Source: Cognataquiflexum nitidum (GTDB lineage: Bacteria > Bacteroidota > Bacteroidia > Cytophagales > Cyclobacteriaceae). From it: DNA of 64,000 nucleotides. The position numbers and the translations under genes are program-made. The stretch is taken from positions 62,001 to 126,000 of the forward strand of contig NZ_JAKZAM010000001.1 in assembly GCF_022538055.1 (NCBI RefSeq), in the 5' to 3' direction. Below, piece after piece: positions 17,209-27,165 of the stretch. Numbering within the stretch: the stretch's first letter is position 1; each line of letters opens with the position of its first letter. The notes below the pieces were generated by a model. The model saw only the letters and a list, made by a program, of their open reading frames with translations. It had not been told where the DNA came from and ran no database searches.

Positions 17209-17718
17209 ATGAACCGATATACCATATTAGTATATACCGAAAATTTTATAGGGATACTTAACCGTATCACAATCATTTTCACCAGAAGAGGAATAAATAT
17301 TGATGCGTTGACAGCATCGGAAAGTCGCTTGGATGGTATCCATAAAATTACCATCGAGGTCACAGTGACCGATGATCAAATCATCCAGCTTTCAAAACAG
17401 ATCGAAAAAGTAGTGGATGTGATCAAGGTGTATTACTTCATGGATCATGAAGTAGTATATCAGGAAATCGCGTTGTACAAAATCCCGATCGAGAGTTTGG
17501 ATCCAAGCCTTGAGAAAGTCATCAGGCAATTCAATGCCCATATCATTGCGGCAGAAAAAGAATTTGTTGTCTTGGAATTTACCGGACACAAAGAAGATAC
17601 CCAGGCATTGTTAGAAATTCTAAAACCATTCAACCTGTTGGAATTTGCCCGTTCGGGAAGGGTGGCGATCGCCAAACCCAAATTTTCCATCACAGAATAT
17701 TTAAATAATCAAACCTAA
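17209..17718 (+). CDS. ilvN: Acetolactate synthase, small regulatory subunit
   Basis: 169 residues. The N-terminal ACT domain (YTILVYTENFIGILNRITIIF, then RRGINIDALTASES) is the valine-binding regulatory part; the C-terminal domain (about residues 85-160) activates the large subunit. Length is typical of the IlvN/IlvH group. Located directly between ilvB and ilvC, 12 nt before the latter. Confidence 0.96.
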   Translation: MNRYTILVYTENFIGILNRITIIFTRRGINIDALTASESRLDGIHKITIEVTVTDDQIIQLSKQIEKVVDVIKVYYFMDHEVVYQEIALYKIPIESLDPSLEKVIRQFNAHIIAAEKEFVVLEFTGHKEDTQALLEILKPFNLLEFARSGRVAIAKPKFSITEYLNNQT

Positions 17719-17730
17719 TTTTATCACACT

Positions 17731-18774
17731 ATGAAACTGAAATTCGGATCAGTAGAAGAAAACGTAGTCACCAGAGAGGAATTTCCTTTGGAGAAAGCAA
17801 GAGAAGTATTGAAGGATGAAACCATTGCGGTATTGGGATATGGCGTGCAAGGCCCCGGCCAGGCGCTCAACCTGAGAGACAACGGTTTCAATGTCATCGT
17901 CGGACAAAGGAAAAACTCCAAAACTTGGGACAAAGCTGTTGCTGATGGCTGGGTACCTGGTGAGACTTTGTTTGAATTGGAAGAAGCTTGCGAAAAAGGC
18001 ACTATTATTCAGTTCCTTCTTTCTGATGCCGGTCAGATTGCACTTTGGCCGACTGTTAAAAAATACCTTACTCCCGGAAAAGCCCTTTATTTCTCCCATG
18101 GATTTGGGATTACTTACAAGGAAAAAACAGGAATTATTCCACCTGCTGATGTGGACGTCATCTTGGTTGCTCCAAAAGGATCAGGTACTTCCTTGAGAAG
18201 AATGTTTGTCGAAGGGCGTGGATTGAATTCATCCTTCGCTATTTTCCAAGATGGGACAGGCAGAGCCAAAGACAGGGTAATTGCTCTTGGAATCGGTGTT
18301 GGTTCGGGGTATTTGTTTGAGACAGATTTCTACAGAGAAGTGACTTCTGACCTTACAGGAGAAAGAGGAACTTTGATGGGAGCGATTCAGGGTATATTTG
18401 CCGCGCAGTACGAAGTGTTGAGGGCAAATGGACATACGCCATCTGAAGCATTCAACGAAACAGTTGAAGAATTGACTCAAAGCTTGATGCCATTGGTAGC
18501 CGAAAACGGAATGGATTGGATGTATGCCAATTGCTCCACAACTGCCCAAAGAGGTGCTTTGGACTGGTGGAAACCTTTCAGAGATGCCACCAAGCCTGTT
18601 TTTGAGGAATTGTATAATAGTGTAAAATCCGGAAAAGAAGCGCAAAAATCAATTGACTCTAACAGCAAGCCTGATTACAGAGAAAAATTAGAAGTTGAAT
18701 TGAAAGAATTGAGAGATTCTGAAATGTGGCAAGCAGGTGCTACTGTCAGAAAATTGAGACCAGAAAATAACTGA
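17731..18774 (+). CDS. ilvC: Ketol-acid reductoisomerase
   Basis: 347 residues, class I-like size. NADPH-dependent rearrangement and reduction of acetolactate and acetohydroxybutyrate. Seen: the Rossmann motif [10 protein letters not shown] at residues 36-45, the phosphate-recognising loop [19 protein letters not shown], and the Mg-binding acidic segment [18 protein letters not shown]. The loop RKNSK suggests NADPH preference by analogy. leuA starts 8 nt downstream. Confidence 0.97.
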   Translation: MKLKFGSVEENVVTREEFPLEKAREVLKDETIAVLGYGVQGPGQALNLRDNGFNVIVGQRKNSKTWDKAVADGWVPGETLFELEEACEKGTIIQFLLSDAGQIALWPTVKKYLTPGKALYFSHGFGITYKEKTGIIPPADVDVILVAPKGSGTSLRRMFVEGRGLNSSFAIFQDGTGRAKDRVIALGIGVGSGYLFETDFYREVTSDLTGERGTLMGAIQGIFAAQYEVLRANGHTPSEAFNETVEELTQSLMPLVAENGMDWMYANCSTTAQRGALDWWKPFRDATKPVFEELYNSVKSGKEAQKSIDSNSKPDYREKLEVELKELRDSEMWQAGATVRKLRPENN

Positions 18775-18781
18775 GGAAATT

Positions 18782-20293
18782 ATGAGTGAAAAGCTATGGA
18801 TATTTGATACTACCCTCCGGGATGGAGAGCAGGTACCGGGATGTCAGTTAAACTCCCAGGAAAAGATAGTGGTGGCGCAAGCTTTAGAAAAACTTGGAGT
18901 TGATATCATCGAGGCAGGATTTCCAATTTCCAGTCCCGGCGATTTCAATTCGGTAGTAGAAATTTCCAAAGCTGTATCTAATCCTATCATCTGCGCCCTT
19001 TCAAGGGCAGTGGAGAAAGACATAGAAGTCGCTGCCGATGCTTTGAAGTATGCCAAAAAAGGAAGAATCCATACAGGCATCGGAGTTTCACCTTACCATA
19101 TTCAATTCAAGCTGAGATCCACACCTGACAACATCATCGAAAGAGGTGTCAGGGCGGTGAAATATGCAAAAAGCTTTGTCGAAGATGTTGAATTCTACGC
19201 TGAGGATGCTGGAAGGGCCGAGTTGCCTTTCTTAGCAAAAATCATAGAAGCTGTGATCAAAGCCGGAGCAACTGTAGTCAATATCCCGGATACTACCGGT
19301 TATTGTCTCCCTGAGCAATATGGCGCGATCATCCGCTACTTGAAGGAAAACGTGTCCAATATTGACAAAGCGATCATTGCGACACATTGCCATAATGACT
19401 TGGGAATGGCCACTGCCAATACCATAGCAGGTGTACAAAACGGCGCAAGGCAAGCAGAACTTACGATCAATGGCATCGGAGAACGTGCAGGAAATACCTC
19501 TTTGGAAGAAGTAGTCATGGCGATTAAGTGCCACCATGCCATTCCGGTACATACCAATATCAAAACCGAATTGATCTATGGGACGAGCAGGTTGATCTCA
19601 AAGTTGATGAACATGCCGGTGCAGCCCAACAAAGCGATAGTAGGAAGAAATGCATTTGCCCATTCCTCCGGTATCCACCAAGACGGCGTCCTCAAGCATA
19701 GGGAAAATTACGAAATCATCGACCCAAAAGAGGTTGGCGTTCATGAATCTACCATTGTCCTGACTGCGAGAAGCGGCAGGGCAGCACTCAAGCATCATTT
19801 GGATGCCTTAGGCGTGGAACTTGAAGGTGAACCCTTGAGGGAAGTATATGAAGAGTTTTTGCTTTTGGCTGATTCCAAAAGAGATATCGGTACCAAGGAT
19901 TTACTTTCTCTTGTAGGAAAATTTATGGATGGTTCTTCTTTTATAGGACTTGGGAAAGTAAGCTACCAGTCAAACGGCGAAATCAAAGCCCATGTAGAAT
20001 TAAAGGTAGGGGAGAAAAATTTTGAGGCAGACTCAACTGGCAACGGACCTGTGGATGCGGTTTTGAAAGCAATTGAATCAATTGTCAAACCACAGATTGA
20101 GCTTGAGGAATTCCTCATCCAAGCGATAACACATGGAAGTGATGATGTGGCCAAAGTACACATGAGAATCATCCAGGGAGACAAACCTTATTATGGTTTT
20201 GCATCCAATACAGATATTGTATTGGCTTCTGCACAGGCATTTGTGGATGCCCTAAACAAAATACCTGTCAAAGACAAAGTGATTGTAGCGTAA
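18782..20293 (+). CDS. leuA: 2-isopropylmalate synthase
   Basis: 503 residues. Condenses acetyl-CoA with 2-oxoisovalerate, first committed step of leucine synthesis. Seen: the TIM-barrel signature [13 protein letters not shown] at residues 8-20, the metal-binding HCHNDLGMA near 202-210, NGIGERAGN, and a C-terminal LeuA allosteric (leucine-binding) domain from about residue 375 that includes [17 protein letters not shown]. Length matches the standard bacterial enzyme. It is the first of two members of this family in the operon. leuC starts 7 nt later. Confidence 0.95.
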   Translation: MSEKLWIFDTTLRDGEQVPGCQLNSQEKIVVAQALEKLGVDIIEAGFPISSPGDFNSVVEISKAVSNPIICALSRAVEKDIEVAADALKYAKKGRIHTGIGVSPYHIQFKLRSTPDNIIERGVRAVKYAKSFVEDVEFYAEDAGRAELPFLAKIIEAVIKAGATVVNIPDTTGYCLPEQYGAIIRYLKENVSNIDKAIIATHCHNDLGMATANTIAGVQNGARQAELTINGIGERAGNTSLEEVVMAIKCHHAIPVHTNIKTELIYGTSRLISKLMNMPVQPNKAIVGRNAFAHSSGIHQDGVLKHRENYEIIDPKEVGVHESTIVLTARSGRAALKHHLDALGVELEGEPLREVYEEFLLLADSKRDIGTKDLLSLVGKFMDGSSFIGLGKVSYQSNGEIKAHVELKVGEKNFEADSTGNGPVDAVLKAIESIVKPQIELEEFLIQAITHGSDDVAKVHMRIIQGDKPYYGFASNTDIVLASAQAFVDALNKIPVKDKVIVA

Positions 20294-20299
20294 GTTAAG

Positions 20300-21700
20300 A
20301 TGGAAAAAAATACATTATTCGATAAAATCTGGGATTCACATGTGGTACGTTCCGTACCCAATGGTCCTGATGTCTTCTTCATTGATAAGCATTTTATCCA
20401 TGAAGTGACAAGCCCGGTAGCGTTTCTGAATCTGGAAAAAAGAGGCATTGGTGTTCTGCATCCAGACAGGACAGTCGGCACGCCTGACCACAATGTACCT
20501 ACCGTCGATCAGGACAAAACTATCAAGGACAAACTTTCCCGCATGCAGGTGGAAAAACTGAGGGAAAACTGTAAAAAATATGGCATTGAACTGCATGATT
20601 TGGGATCGGACCATCATGGTATTGTCCATGTGATCGGTCCTGAGTTGGGTATCACCCAACCGGGCATGACCATAGTCTGTGGTGATAGCCATACTTCTAC
20701 CCATGGCGCTTTTGGGGCAATTGCATTTGGAATCGGAACTTCCGAAGTGGAGATGGTTTTGGCAACACAATGCATCATGCAGACCAAAGCTAAAAAAATG
20801 AGGATCACAATAGATGGTACATTAGGTGCCGGAGTGACTTCAAAAGACATCATCCTCTACATCATTGCCAAAATTTCTGCCGCAGGGGCAACAGGTTACT
20901 TTGTGGAATATGCAGGCTCTGCTATCCGTAGCCTGAGTATGGAAGCAAGAATGACCATCTGTAACATGAGTATCGAAATGGGTGCCCGTGGAGGATTGAT
21001 AGCTCCTGACGAAACCACTTTTGCCTACCTCAAAGGAAAACAGTATGCACCAAAAGGTGAAGCTTGGGACAAAACTGTGGCTTATTGGAAAACCTTGAAA
21101 ACAGACGAAGGCGCTGTTTTTGACAAAGAATATACTTTTGATGGCACTGATATCGAGCCGATGATAACCTACGGTACCAATCCAGGTATGGGGATTAAAA
21201 TCAAAGGCAACATCCCGACAACTGAAGGAATGGAAGGAAGCAATAAAATTTCCTATCTCAAATCTTTGGAATACATGGGTTTTGCACCTGGCGAACCTAT
21301 CAAAGGGAAAAAAGTGGATTACGTCTTCGTAGGAAGCTGTACCAACGGTCGTATAGAAGACATCCGCTCGGTGGCTGCTTTTGTCAAAGGAAAACAAAAA
21401 GCCGCTAACATTACCGCTTGGATAGTTCCAGGATCGAGAGAAGTAGAGAAAATGGCGCATGAAGAAGGTTTGGTAAAAATATTGGAAGATGCCGGTTTCG
21501 AATTGAGACAACCGGGCTGTTCAGCTTGTCTTGCCATGAATGACGACAAAATTCCTTCAGGAAAATATGCTGTATCTACTTCTAACAGGAATTTTGAAGG
21601 AAGACAAGGTCCTGGTGCAAGAACACTTTTGGCCAGTCCGCTTACGGTCGCAGCTGTAGCCGTAACAGGTGTAATCGCAGATCCTAGGGAGGTATTTTAA
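20300..21700 (+). CDS. leuC: 3-isopropylmalate dehydratase, large subunit
   Basis: 466 residues. Aconitase-family subunit carrying the [4Fe-4S] cluster; isomerises 2- to 3-isopropylmalate. Seen: the substrate stretch [16 protein letters not shown] (as [16 protein letters not shown]), a cluster Cys in [12 protein letters not shown] (about residue 348), and the C-x2-C pair in PGCSACLAM (about residues 408-411). leuD follows after 18 nt, and the two form the heterodimer. Confidence 0.97.
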   Translation: MEKNTLFDKIWDSHVVRSVPNGPDVFFIDKHFIHEVTSPVAFLNLEKRGIGVLHPDRTVGTPDHNVPTVDQDKTIKDKLSRMQVEKLRENCKKYGIELHDLGSDHHGIVHVIGPELGITQPGMTIVCGDSHTSTHGAFGAIAFGIGTSEVEMVLATQCIMQTKAKKMRITIDGTLGAGVTSKDIILYIIAKISAAGATGYFVEYAGSAIRSLSMEARMTICNMSIEMGARGGLIAPDETTFAYLKGKQYAPKGEAWDKTVAYWKTLKTDEGAVFDKEYTFDGTDIEPMITYGTNPGMGIKIKGNIPTTEGMEGSNKISYLKSLEYMGFAPGEPIKGKKVDYVFVGSCTNGRIEDIRSVAAFVKGKQKAANITAWIVPGSREVEKMAHEEGLVKILEDAGFELRQPGCSACLAMNDDKIPSGKYAVSTSNRNFEGRQGPGARTLLASPLTVAAVAVTGVIADPREVF

Positions 21701-21717
21701 TCAAAAAGAAAGAAAAA

Positions 21718-22308
21718 ATGGCTTACGATAAATTCAATATACTTACCAGCACAGTTGTTCCTTTACCTGCCGAAAACGTCGATACGGACCAAATCATTCC
21801 GGCTCGCTTTCTAAAAGCGACCGAAAGGGAAGGTTTCGGAGACAACCTGTTCAGGGATTGGAGATATGATGTAGAAGGTAATCCCAAAAAGGAATTTGTA
21901 CTCAACGACCCTACCTATTCAGGGAAAATTCTCCTTTCAGGAAAAAACTTCGGTTCAGGTTCCAGCCGTGAACACGCAGTTTGGGCAATCTACGATTATG
22001 GATTCAGAGCGGTTGTTTCAAGCTTCTTTGCAGATATTTTCAAAAACAACTGTCTGAACATCGGTGTTTTGCCGGTAACGATCAGTCCCGAATTTGCAGA
22101 GGTTTTGTTTAAAGCAGTGGAAGCCGATCCAAAGGCAGAAGTGGAAATAGATATCGACAAACAAAAAATCACACTGCTCAGCACAGGAGCATCTGAATCT
22201 TTTGACATCAATTCCTACAAAAAGGAAAACATGAAAAACGGTTTCGATGACATTGATTACTTATTGAACATCAAGGAGGAGATAGCAGCATTTGCTGAAA
22301 ACAGATAA
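21718..22308 (+). CDS. leuD: 3-isopropylmalate dehydratase, small subunit
   Basis: 196 residues, normal for the swivelling domain subunit that partners LeuC. Seen: PAENVDTDQIIPARFLK near the N-terminus and the GSGSSREHAVWAI motif near residues 81-93 that forms part of the active site. A 117-nt gap, the largest in the operon, follows before the second LeuA-type gene; I see no terminator in it. Confidence 0.97.
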   Translation: MAYDKFNILTSTVVPLPAENVDTDQIIPARFLKATEREGFGDNLFRDWRYDVEGNPKKEFVLNDPTYSGKILLSGKNFGSGSSREHAVWAIYDYGFRAVVSSFFADIFKNNCLNIGVLPVTISPEFAEVLFKAVEADPKAEVEIDIDKQKITLLSTGASESFDINSYKKENMKNGFDDIDYLLNIKEEIAAFAENR

Positions 22309-22425
22309 AAACCTCAATTAGTAGGTTTGGGATCAAATTTGGATTCGAATCTATCCAGCTAATTCTTCATTCTAAATTATTAATTCCGTAAGCGCGAGTA
22401 ATTACTTTGTGCCAAACTCCAAAAA

Positions 22426-24045
22426 ATGGGTCATCACAGGAAAATAGAAATCATGGATACCACTCTGAGGGATGGAGAGCAGACCTCGGGAGTTTCCTTT
22501 CTTCCTTCAGAAAAACTTCAGATAGCCAAACTGCTATTGGATGAAATGAAGGTGGACCGGATCGAGGTGGCTTCTGCCCGGGTTTCTGAAGGGGAAATGG
22601 AAGGAGTGAAAAGGATTACCCAATGGGCTTCCGAAAAAGGATATCTCGATAGGGTAGAAGTGTTGGGTTTTGTGGATACCCCTGATTCTATCAATTGGTT
22701 AAAGGAGGCCGGAGGGAAGGTTCTCAACCTTTTGACCAAAGGTTCTCTCAATCACCTGACCCATCAGCTTCGGAAAACCCCGGAGCAACATTTCATGGAT
22801 ATTGAAAAAAGCGTGCTCTATGCCCGTCAAAATGGTATTTCGGTCAATGTTTACTTGGAAGATTGGTCTAATGGCATGAGAAATTCCATGGATTACACCA
22901 TGGATTTGATTGGCGTTTTGGTACAGCTTCAGGTAAGGAGAATCATGCTTCCCGATACCTTGGGATTGCTCAATCCCAGAGAAGTTTCCCATTTTCTCAA
23001 GCTAATTACGAGCGAATATCCTGATACCCATTTTGATTTTCACGCACACAATGATTATGATCTGTCCGTGGCCAATGTGCTCGAGGCAATTTATAACGGC
23101 GTAGGCGGTATCCACACCACTGTCAATGGATTGGGAGAAAGGGCCGGTAATGCGCCACTTGAATCTGTCATTGCGGTTTTGAAGGACTTTACAGACTTTA
23201 AGCTGAACGTCAAAGAGAATAAAATCTATCGTGTCAGCAAGTTGGTGGAGCAATTTTCCGGTCAGCATATCCCGGCAAATAAGCCTGTTGTTGGTGAAAA
23301 TGTATTTACCCAAACTGCCGGAATCCATGCAGATGGTGACAATAAGAAAAATCTCTATTTCAATGATTTGCTTCCGGAGCGATTTGGCCGTCAAAGAAAA
23401 TATGCCTTGGGCAAGACATCAGGAAAAGCCAATATTGTCAAAAATCTGCAGGAATTGGGTATCTCTCTTGAACCTGAAGAACTGACAAAAGTTACCCAAA
23501 GGATCATTGAATTAGGGGACAAGAAAGAACGTGTGACCACAGAAGACTTGCCTTATATCATTTCTGATGTGTTGCAGAACAACTCCATCTCCCATGATAT
23601 TTTCATTGAAGGTTATAACCTCAGCCATTCTAAGGGTCTGAGGCCCACTGTGCAATTGAAGATCAACATCAATGGCGAAAGCTATGAAGAAGGATCTTCA
23701 GGAGATGGTCAATACGATGCTTTCATGAAGGCATTGAAAAAGATTTACAAATCTTTGAATAAGGAATTACCGGTTTTGACCAATTACAGTGTCACTATTC
23801 CTCCCGGAGGAAAGACTGATGCTTTTGTAGAAACAGTTATTACTTGGGATTTTGGTAAGCTATTTAAAACCAAAGGCTTGGACAGCGACCAAACGGTGGC
23901 GGCTTTAAAGGCGACCGAAAAAATGCTGAACATCATTGAAAAAATTAAAAAAACAGAGCCGGGAATCGGAACTCACCCGGATGAAAACCCTGAACTAGAT
24001 AAAAAGAATTTCTATGGAAATGAATATAGCGCTATTGCCGGGTGA
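22426..24045 (+). CDS. Second LeuA-family synthase, candidate (R)-citramalate synthase or 2-isopropylmalate synthase isoenzyme
   Basis: 539 residues, belonging to the same superfamily as leuA but clearly distinct. Seen: [15 protein letters not shown] at residues 9-23, [13 protein letters not shown] near 206, GLGERAGN, and a C-terminal allosteric domain containing [20 protein letters not shown]. In CimA-type enzymes the substrate pyruvate is condensed with acetyl-CoA, giving citramalate, which LeuCD and LeuB convert to 2-oxobutyrate for isoleucine. No threonine deaminase (ilvA) gene is in this operon, which would fit that role, but sequence alone cannot decide between citramalate and isopropylmalate synthase. 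Its last 32 nt overlap the start of leuB, so the two are translationally coupled. Confidence 0.8.
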   Translation: MGHHRKIEIMDTTLRDGEQTSGVSFLPSEKLQIAKLLLDEMKVDRIEVASARVSEGEMEGVKRITQWASEKGYLDRVEVLGFVDTPDSINWLKEAGGKVLNLLTKGSLNHLTHQLRKTPEQHFMDIEKSVLYARQNGISVNVYLEDWSNGMRNSMDYTMDLIGVLVQLQVRRIMLPDTLGLLNPREVSHFLKLITSEYPDTHFDFHAHNDYDLSVANVLEAIYNGVGGIHTTVNGLGERAGNAPLESVIAVLKDFTDFKLNVKENKIYRVSKLVEQFSGQHIPANKPVVGENVFTQTAGIHADGDNKKNLYFNDLLPERFGRQRKYALGKTSGKANIVKNLQELGISLEPEELTKVTQRIIELGDKKERVTTEDLPYIISDVLQNNSISHDIFIEGYNLSHSKGLRPTVQLKININGESYEEGSSGDGQYDAFMKALKKIYKSLNKELPVLTNYSVTIPPGGKTDAFVETVITWDFGKLFKTKGLDSDQTVAALKATEKMLNIIEKIKKTEPGIGTHPDENPELDKKNFYGNEYSAIAG

Positions 24046-25075
24046 CGGCATCGGCCCCGAGGTGATTGCACAGGCAGTCAAAGTTGTAAAAGCTGTAGCT
24101 GAGAAATTTGGCCATACCATACATTTTGAAGAGGCTCCAGTAGGTGCTGCTGCGATTGACCTTACAGGCAATCCTTATCCGGATGAGACTCATGAAGTGT
24201 GTTTGAGAGCGGATGCAGTGCTTTTTGGCGCGATAGGTGATCCCAAATATGACAATGATCCCAAAGCCAAAGTTAGACCTGAACAGGGATTATTGGCAAT
24301 GAGAAAGAAGCTTGGATTGTTTGCCAATGTGCGGCCAACCTTTACCTTTCCTTCTTTGGTGCATAAATCTCCATTGAAATTGGATAGAATAGAGGGAGTG
24401 GATTTGGTTTTCTTTAGGGAGTTGACCGGAGGGATCTATTTTGGGGAACCCCGTGGAAGAAACGAGCAGGGTACCAAAGCATTTGATACCAATGTGTATT
24501 CCAAAGAAGAAATCACGAGGTTGGCAAGAATGGGTTTCGAAGCTGCCCAAAAGAGAAGGAAATTATTGACCTGTGTGGACAAGGCCAATGTATTGGCTAC
24601 TTCCAGACTTTGGAGAGAGACTGTGCAGGAATTGGCTCCGGAATATCCTGATGTCAAAGTGGAATATGAATTTGTGGATGCTGTCGCCATGCGTTTGATC
24701 CAATGGCCAAAGGCGTATGATGTCCTGATCACTGAGAATCTATTTGGAGATATTCTGACAGACGAAGCATCAGTAATATCAGGTTCCATGGGTTTGATGC
24801 CTTCTGCCTCATTGGGTACTGACAACAAGCTTTTTGAACCGATCCACGGTTCTTATCCACAAGCGGCGGGCAAGGACATCGCAAATCCATTGGGCACGAT
24901 ACTTTCGGCGGCGATGATGTTTGAGTATGCATTCGACCTAAGGGAAGAAGCAAAAACCATTTCTGATATTGTAAATAGGTCATTAGCTGAAGGGATCGTT
25001 ACAGAAGATATCGCCGAAGGCGGAAAAGCTTACAAAACTTCCGAAGTGGGGGATTGGTTGGCTGCCAATATTTAA
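24014..25075 (+). CDS. leuB: 3-isopropylmalate dehydrogenase
   Basis: 353 residues. NAD-dependent oxidative decarboxylation of 3-isopropylmalate. Seen: [11 protein letters not shown] at residues 7-17, the substrate-binding [13 protein letters not shown] block, the [18 protein letters not shown] metal-binding segment, and the adenine-site [20 protein letters not shown] stretch with the NAD-preferring GS. I kept the ATG at 24014 because family members have two residues between Met and NIALLPGDG; an ATG at 24020 is the alternative. The start lies inside the end of the upstream synthase gene. Last gene of the operon. Confidence 0.97.
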   Translation: MEMNIALLPGDGIGPEVIAQAVKVVKAVAEKFGHTIHFEEAPVGAAAIDLTGNPYPDETHEVCLRADAVLFGAIGDPKYDNDPKAKVRPEQGLLAMRKKLGLFANVRPTFTFPSLVHKSPLKLDRIEGVDLVFFRELTGGIYFGEPRGRNEQGTKAFDTNVYSKEEITRLARMGFEAAQKRRKLLTCVDKANVLATSRLWRETVQELAPEYPDVKVEYEFVDAVAMRLIQWPKAYDVLITENLFGDILTDEASVISGSMGLMPSASLGTDNKLFEPIHGSYPQAAGKDIANPLGTILSAAMMFEYAFDLREEAKTISDIVNRSLAEGIVTEDIAEGGKAYKTSEVGDWLAANI

Positions 25076-25098
25076 AATTGAAGCGAAAGAATTTTAGG

Positions 25099-25135
25099 AA
25101 AACCCTCCAAATGTTCAAAACTTTTGGAGGGTTTT
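25099..25135 (+). terminator. Terminator of the ilv-leu operon
   Basis: AAAACCCTCCAAA (25099-25111) and TTTGGAGGGTTTT (25123-25135) form a perfect 13-bp stem with an 11-nt loop, 24 nt after the leuB stop codon. The T-rich right arm supplies the U tract. Confidence 0.9.
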
Positions 25136-25185
25136 GTATTTGGAATGTTTGATGCTTTTATTTGTCATTTAGCCATCAATCCAAA

Positions 25186-25965
25186 ATGCAAAACAGACCT
25201 TATTCTTACCTTTTTTACCTGCAATACCTAGGGCTTCGGTATCATGGTTGGCAAAAGCAACTTGGAGTCAAAACCATTCAAGGGACTTTGGAAAAAGCAT
25301 TTCGGTTTGTATTAGGTCACGAAGATTTTACTATCCTCGGTGCAAGCAGGACAGATGCAGAAGTTTCCTGTAATGGTGGTGCATTTGAATTGTTTTTGAA
25401 ACATGAAATCTCTCCCGACCTTATTGAAACCATAAATTCATTTCTCCCTTCAGATATCAGGCTATTAGGGTTTGAGCCTGTTCCATTGACCTTTAATGTT
25501 ATTCAGGATGTCATTTGGAAAGAATACCGTTTTCACTTTGCAATTGGAGAAAAGTTTCATCCTTTTGCGGCGGGAAATATGACTTTTTTTGAAGGAATAC
25601 CTGATCTTGATTTGATGAAAAAGGGCGCAAAACTTTTTGTAGGGAAACATGATTTCCGGCGGTTTTGCTCTATCGATAAAGTGACAGATGATTATATAAG
25701 AGAAGTTTTGGAGGCTGACATTTGTTCCCATTCTCAGGCTGGAAAAGGCCTTACTCCGGAAAAAGCCTTCACTTTTTCGGTAAAGGGAAAGGGGTTCCTC
25801 AGGTATCAGGTAAGGATGATGATGGCGGCTTTGATGGATTTAGGACTGGGGAAAATAACTTTGGAAGATTTTAAAAATGCCTTGGATTCAGACCAAACAA
25901 GTCCCATTTCGATTGCAGCACCTGCAAATGGATTGGTTTTGGAGAGGGTGGAATTCAAAAAATAA
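25186..25965 (+). CDS. TruA-family tRNA pseudouridine synthase (divergent subgroup)
   Basis: 259 residues from the ATG at 25186; the frame can be extended to a TTG at 25162, but the ATG gives the standard N-terminus MQNRPYSYLFYLQYLGLRYHGW. TruA enzymes isomerise uridines 38-40 of tRNA. The catalytic Asp lies in GASRTDAEVSC. In canonical TruA this motif is GRTDxGVHA; here the Gly, His and Ala are Glu, Ser and Cys, so this belongs to a divergent subgroup that I recall as a second TruA-like protein in Bacteroidota. The remainder (RYQVRMMMAALMDLG) is well conserved. The stop codon lies inside a bidirectional terminator hairpin shared with fabI. Confidence 0.8.
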   Translation: MQNRPYSYLFYLQYLGLRYHGWQKQLGVKTIQGTLEKAFRFVLGHEDFTILGASRTDAEVSCNGGAFELFLKHEISPDLIETINSFLPSDIRLLGFEPVPLTFNVIQDVIWKEYRFHFAIGEKFHPFAAGNMTFFEGIPDLDLMKKGAKLFVGKHDFRRFCSIDKVTDDYIREVLEADICSHSQAGKGLTPEKAFTFSVKGKGFLRYQVRMMMAALMDLGLGKITLEDFKNALDSDQTSPISIAAPANGLVLERVEFKK

Positions 25966-25993
25966 GGGCTGAAACTAATCAGCCCTTATTTTT
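25958..25993. terminator. Bidirectional terminator between truA-like gene and fabI
   Basis: AAATAAGGGCTGA (25960-25972) pairs perfectly with TCAGCCCTTATTT (25979-25991), with two further A-T pairs outside and a 6-nt loop. A and T tracts on both sides allow function in either direction between two convergent genes. The truA-like stop codon is in the left arm. Confidence 0.88.
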
Positions 25994-26011
25994 AAAATGA
26001 ATCTTTGAACT

Positions 26012-26827
26012 TTAAAGATCCATGAATTTATTCATGATATCCTCAGAAATCCCTGTATTGGAATAACCACCGTCGTGGAAAAGGTTCTGCATGGTGACCA
26101 TTCTGGTCAAATCTGAAAACATGGTTATGATATAATCAGCACAAGCTTCAGCTGATGCATTTCCAAGTGGAGACATGGAATCCGCAAAATTATAGAAGGT
26201 ATCGAATCCGCCGATTCCTGTTCCCGCGGTAGTCTTGGTGGGAGATTGGGAAATGGTATTTACCCTTACTTTTTTGAGCTTGCCATATCTGTATCCATAA
26301 CCTCTTGCAATGCTTTCCAAAAGTGCTTTGGCATCAGCCATATCTGTATAGAAGGGATATACTCTTTGCGCTGCGATGTAGGAAAGTCCAAGGATAGAAC
26401 CCCACTCGTTCATGGCGTCCATCTTCTCAGCTACCTGCATCATTTTGTGAAAAGATATAGAAGAGACATCGTAGGATTTTGCTGCCCATTCGTAATTGAG
26501 ATCGCCATAGGAGCGTCCTTTACGGATATTTGGGGACATGCCAATAGAGTGAAGCAAAAAGTCAAAGTTCCCACCTAAATACTCACGGGCTTCGGTATAG
26601 AGTTTTTCGATATCTTCCAAAGAAGTGGCGTCTGCAGGGATGACGATGGTATTGCACTGCTCTGCTAATTCCTTGATGGCCCCCATTCTCATGGCGATAG
26701 GTGCATTGGTCAATACAAACCTTCCACCTTGTTCGTGTGCTTTGAGTGCAGCTTTCCAAGCAATGGAGTTTTCATCTAAAGCTCCTGTGATTATTCCGAG
26801 TTTTCCTTTCAATAAATTCTCTGGCAT
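26012..26827 (-). CDS. fabI: Enoyl-[acyl-carrier-protein] reductase (NADH)
   Basis: 271 residues from the ATG at 26825-26827 (MPENLLKGKLGIITG). A longer frame to 26983 exists, but its extra 52 codons are translated repeat tract (see 26880-27165) and match no FabI. The enzyme catalyses the last reduction of the fatty-acid elongation cycle. Seen: the Rossmann start GIITGALDENSIAW, the LHSIGMSP block, and the catalytic Tyr/Lys pair in YTDMADAKALLE (Y-x6-K), typical of FabI-type SDR proteins. Ends with HDGGYSNTGIS. Confidence 0.95.
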   Translation of the reverse strand: MPENLLKGKLGIITGALDENSIAWKAALKAHEQGGRFVLTNAPIAMRMGAIKELAEQCNTIVIPADATSLEDIEKLYTEAREYLGGNFDFLLHSIGMSPNIRKGRSYGDLNYEWAAKSYDVSSISFHKMMQVAEKMDAMNEWGSILGLSYIAAQRVYPFYTDMADAKALLESIARGYGYRYGKLKKVRVNTISQSPTKTTAGTGIGGFDTFYNFADSMSPLGNASAEACADYIITMFSDLTRMVTMQNLFHDGGYSNTGISEDIMNKFMDL

Positions 26828-26879
26828 GATATGTTCTTTTGATTTGGTCAAATAATGTGTAAAAATAAGATTTGGAGAG

Positions 26880-27165
26880 GCAAGAACCAAGTACAAAGTA
26901 TCAAGTAAAGAAGTGAGAAACGAGAGGAGGCAGAAAATGGCGAGAGGTGAAAGGTAAGAGGTGGGGGAGGTTGGAAGTACCAAGTGCCAACTATCAAGAA
27001 GCGAGTATCAAGTATCAAGTACTAAGTACCAAGTACAAAGTACCAAATACCAAGAAGTGAGGTATAAGTAGATGGTGTGATGCGAAAGGTAAGAGGAAAA
27101 AGGGAACAAGGGCAAAGGTCAGTTAACCAATTTACCAAATACCCAATAACCAAATAAACAATTAA
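26880..27165. repeat. Purine-rich heptamer repeat tract
   Basis: A strongly strand-asymmetric (A/G-rich on the plus strand) non-coding tract. Its core, 27005-27053, holds seven consecutive 7-nt units of the form GTAyyAA: GTATCAA, GTATCAA, GTACTAA, GTACCAA, GTACAAA, GTACCAA, ATACCAA. Looser copies occur before (caagtacaaagtatcaagt near 26889) and after (taccaaatacccaataacc near 27133). It separates the fabI start from the recN stop. Units are imperfect, and no inverted repeats or spacers like those of CRISPR arrays are seen. Confidence 0.8.

Noticed and set aside
20840..21511. 223-codon frame antisense to leuC
   Set aside because: Fully inside leuC, Phe/Ser/His-rich, no domain; shadow of the real gene.
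22309..22425. Internal promoter before the second LeuA-type gene
   Set aside because: A near-match TTACTTTG lies at about 22401-22408 but lacks the correct spacing and a -33 TTG; not strong enough to call.
26828..26983. N-terminal extension of FabI by 52 residues
   Set aside because: It consists of translated repeat tract and FabI normally begins at the internal Met chosen here.
26880..27165. CRISPR-like array
   Set aside because: Units are 7 nt, imperfect, contiguous and without spacers; no cas genes in the window.
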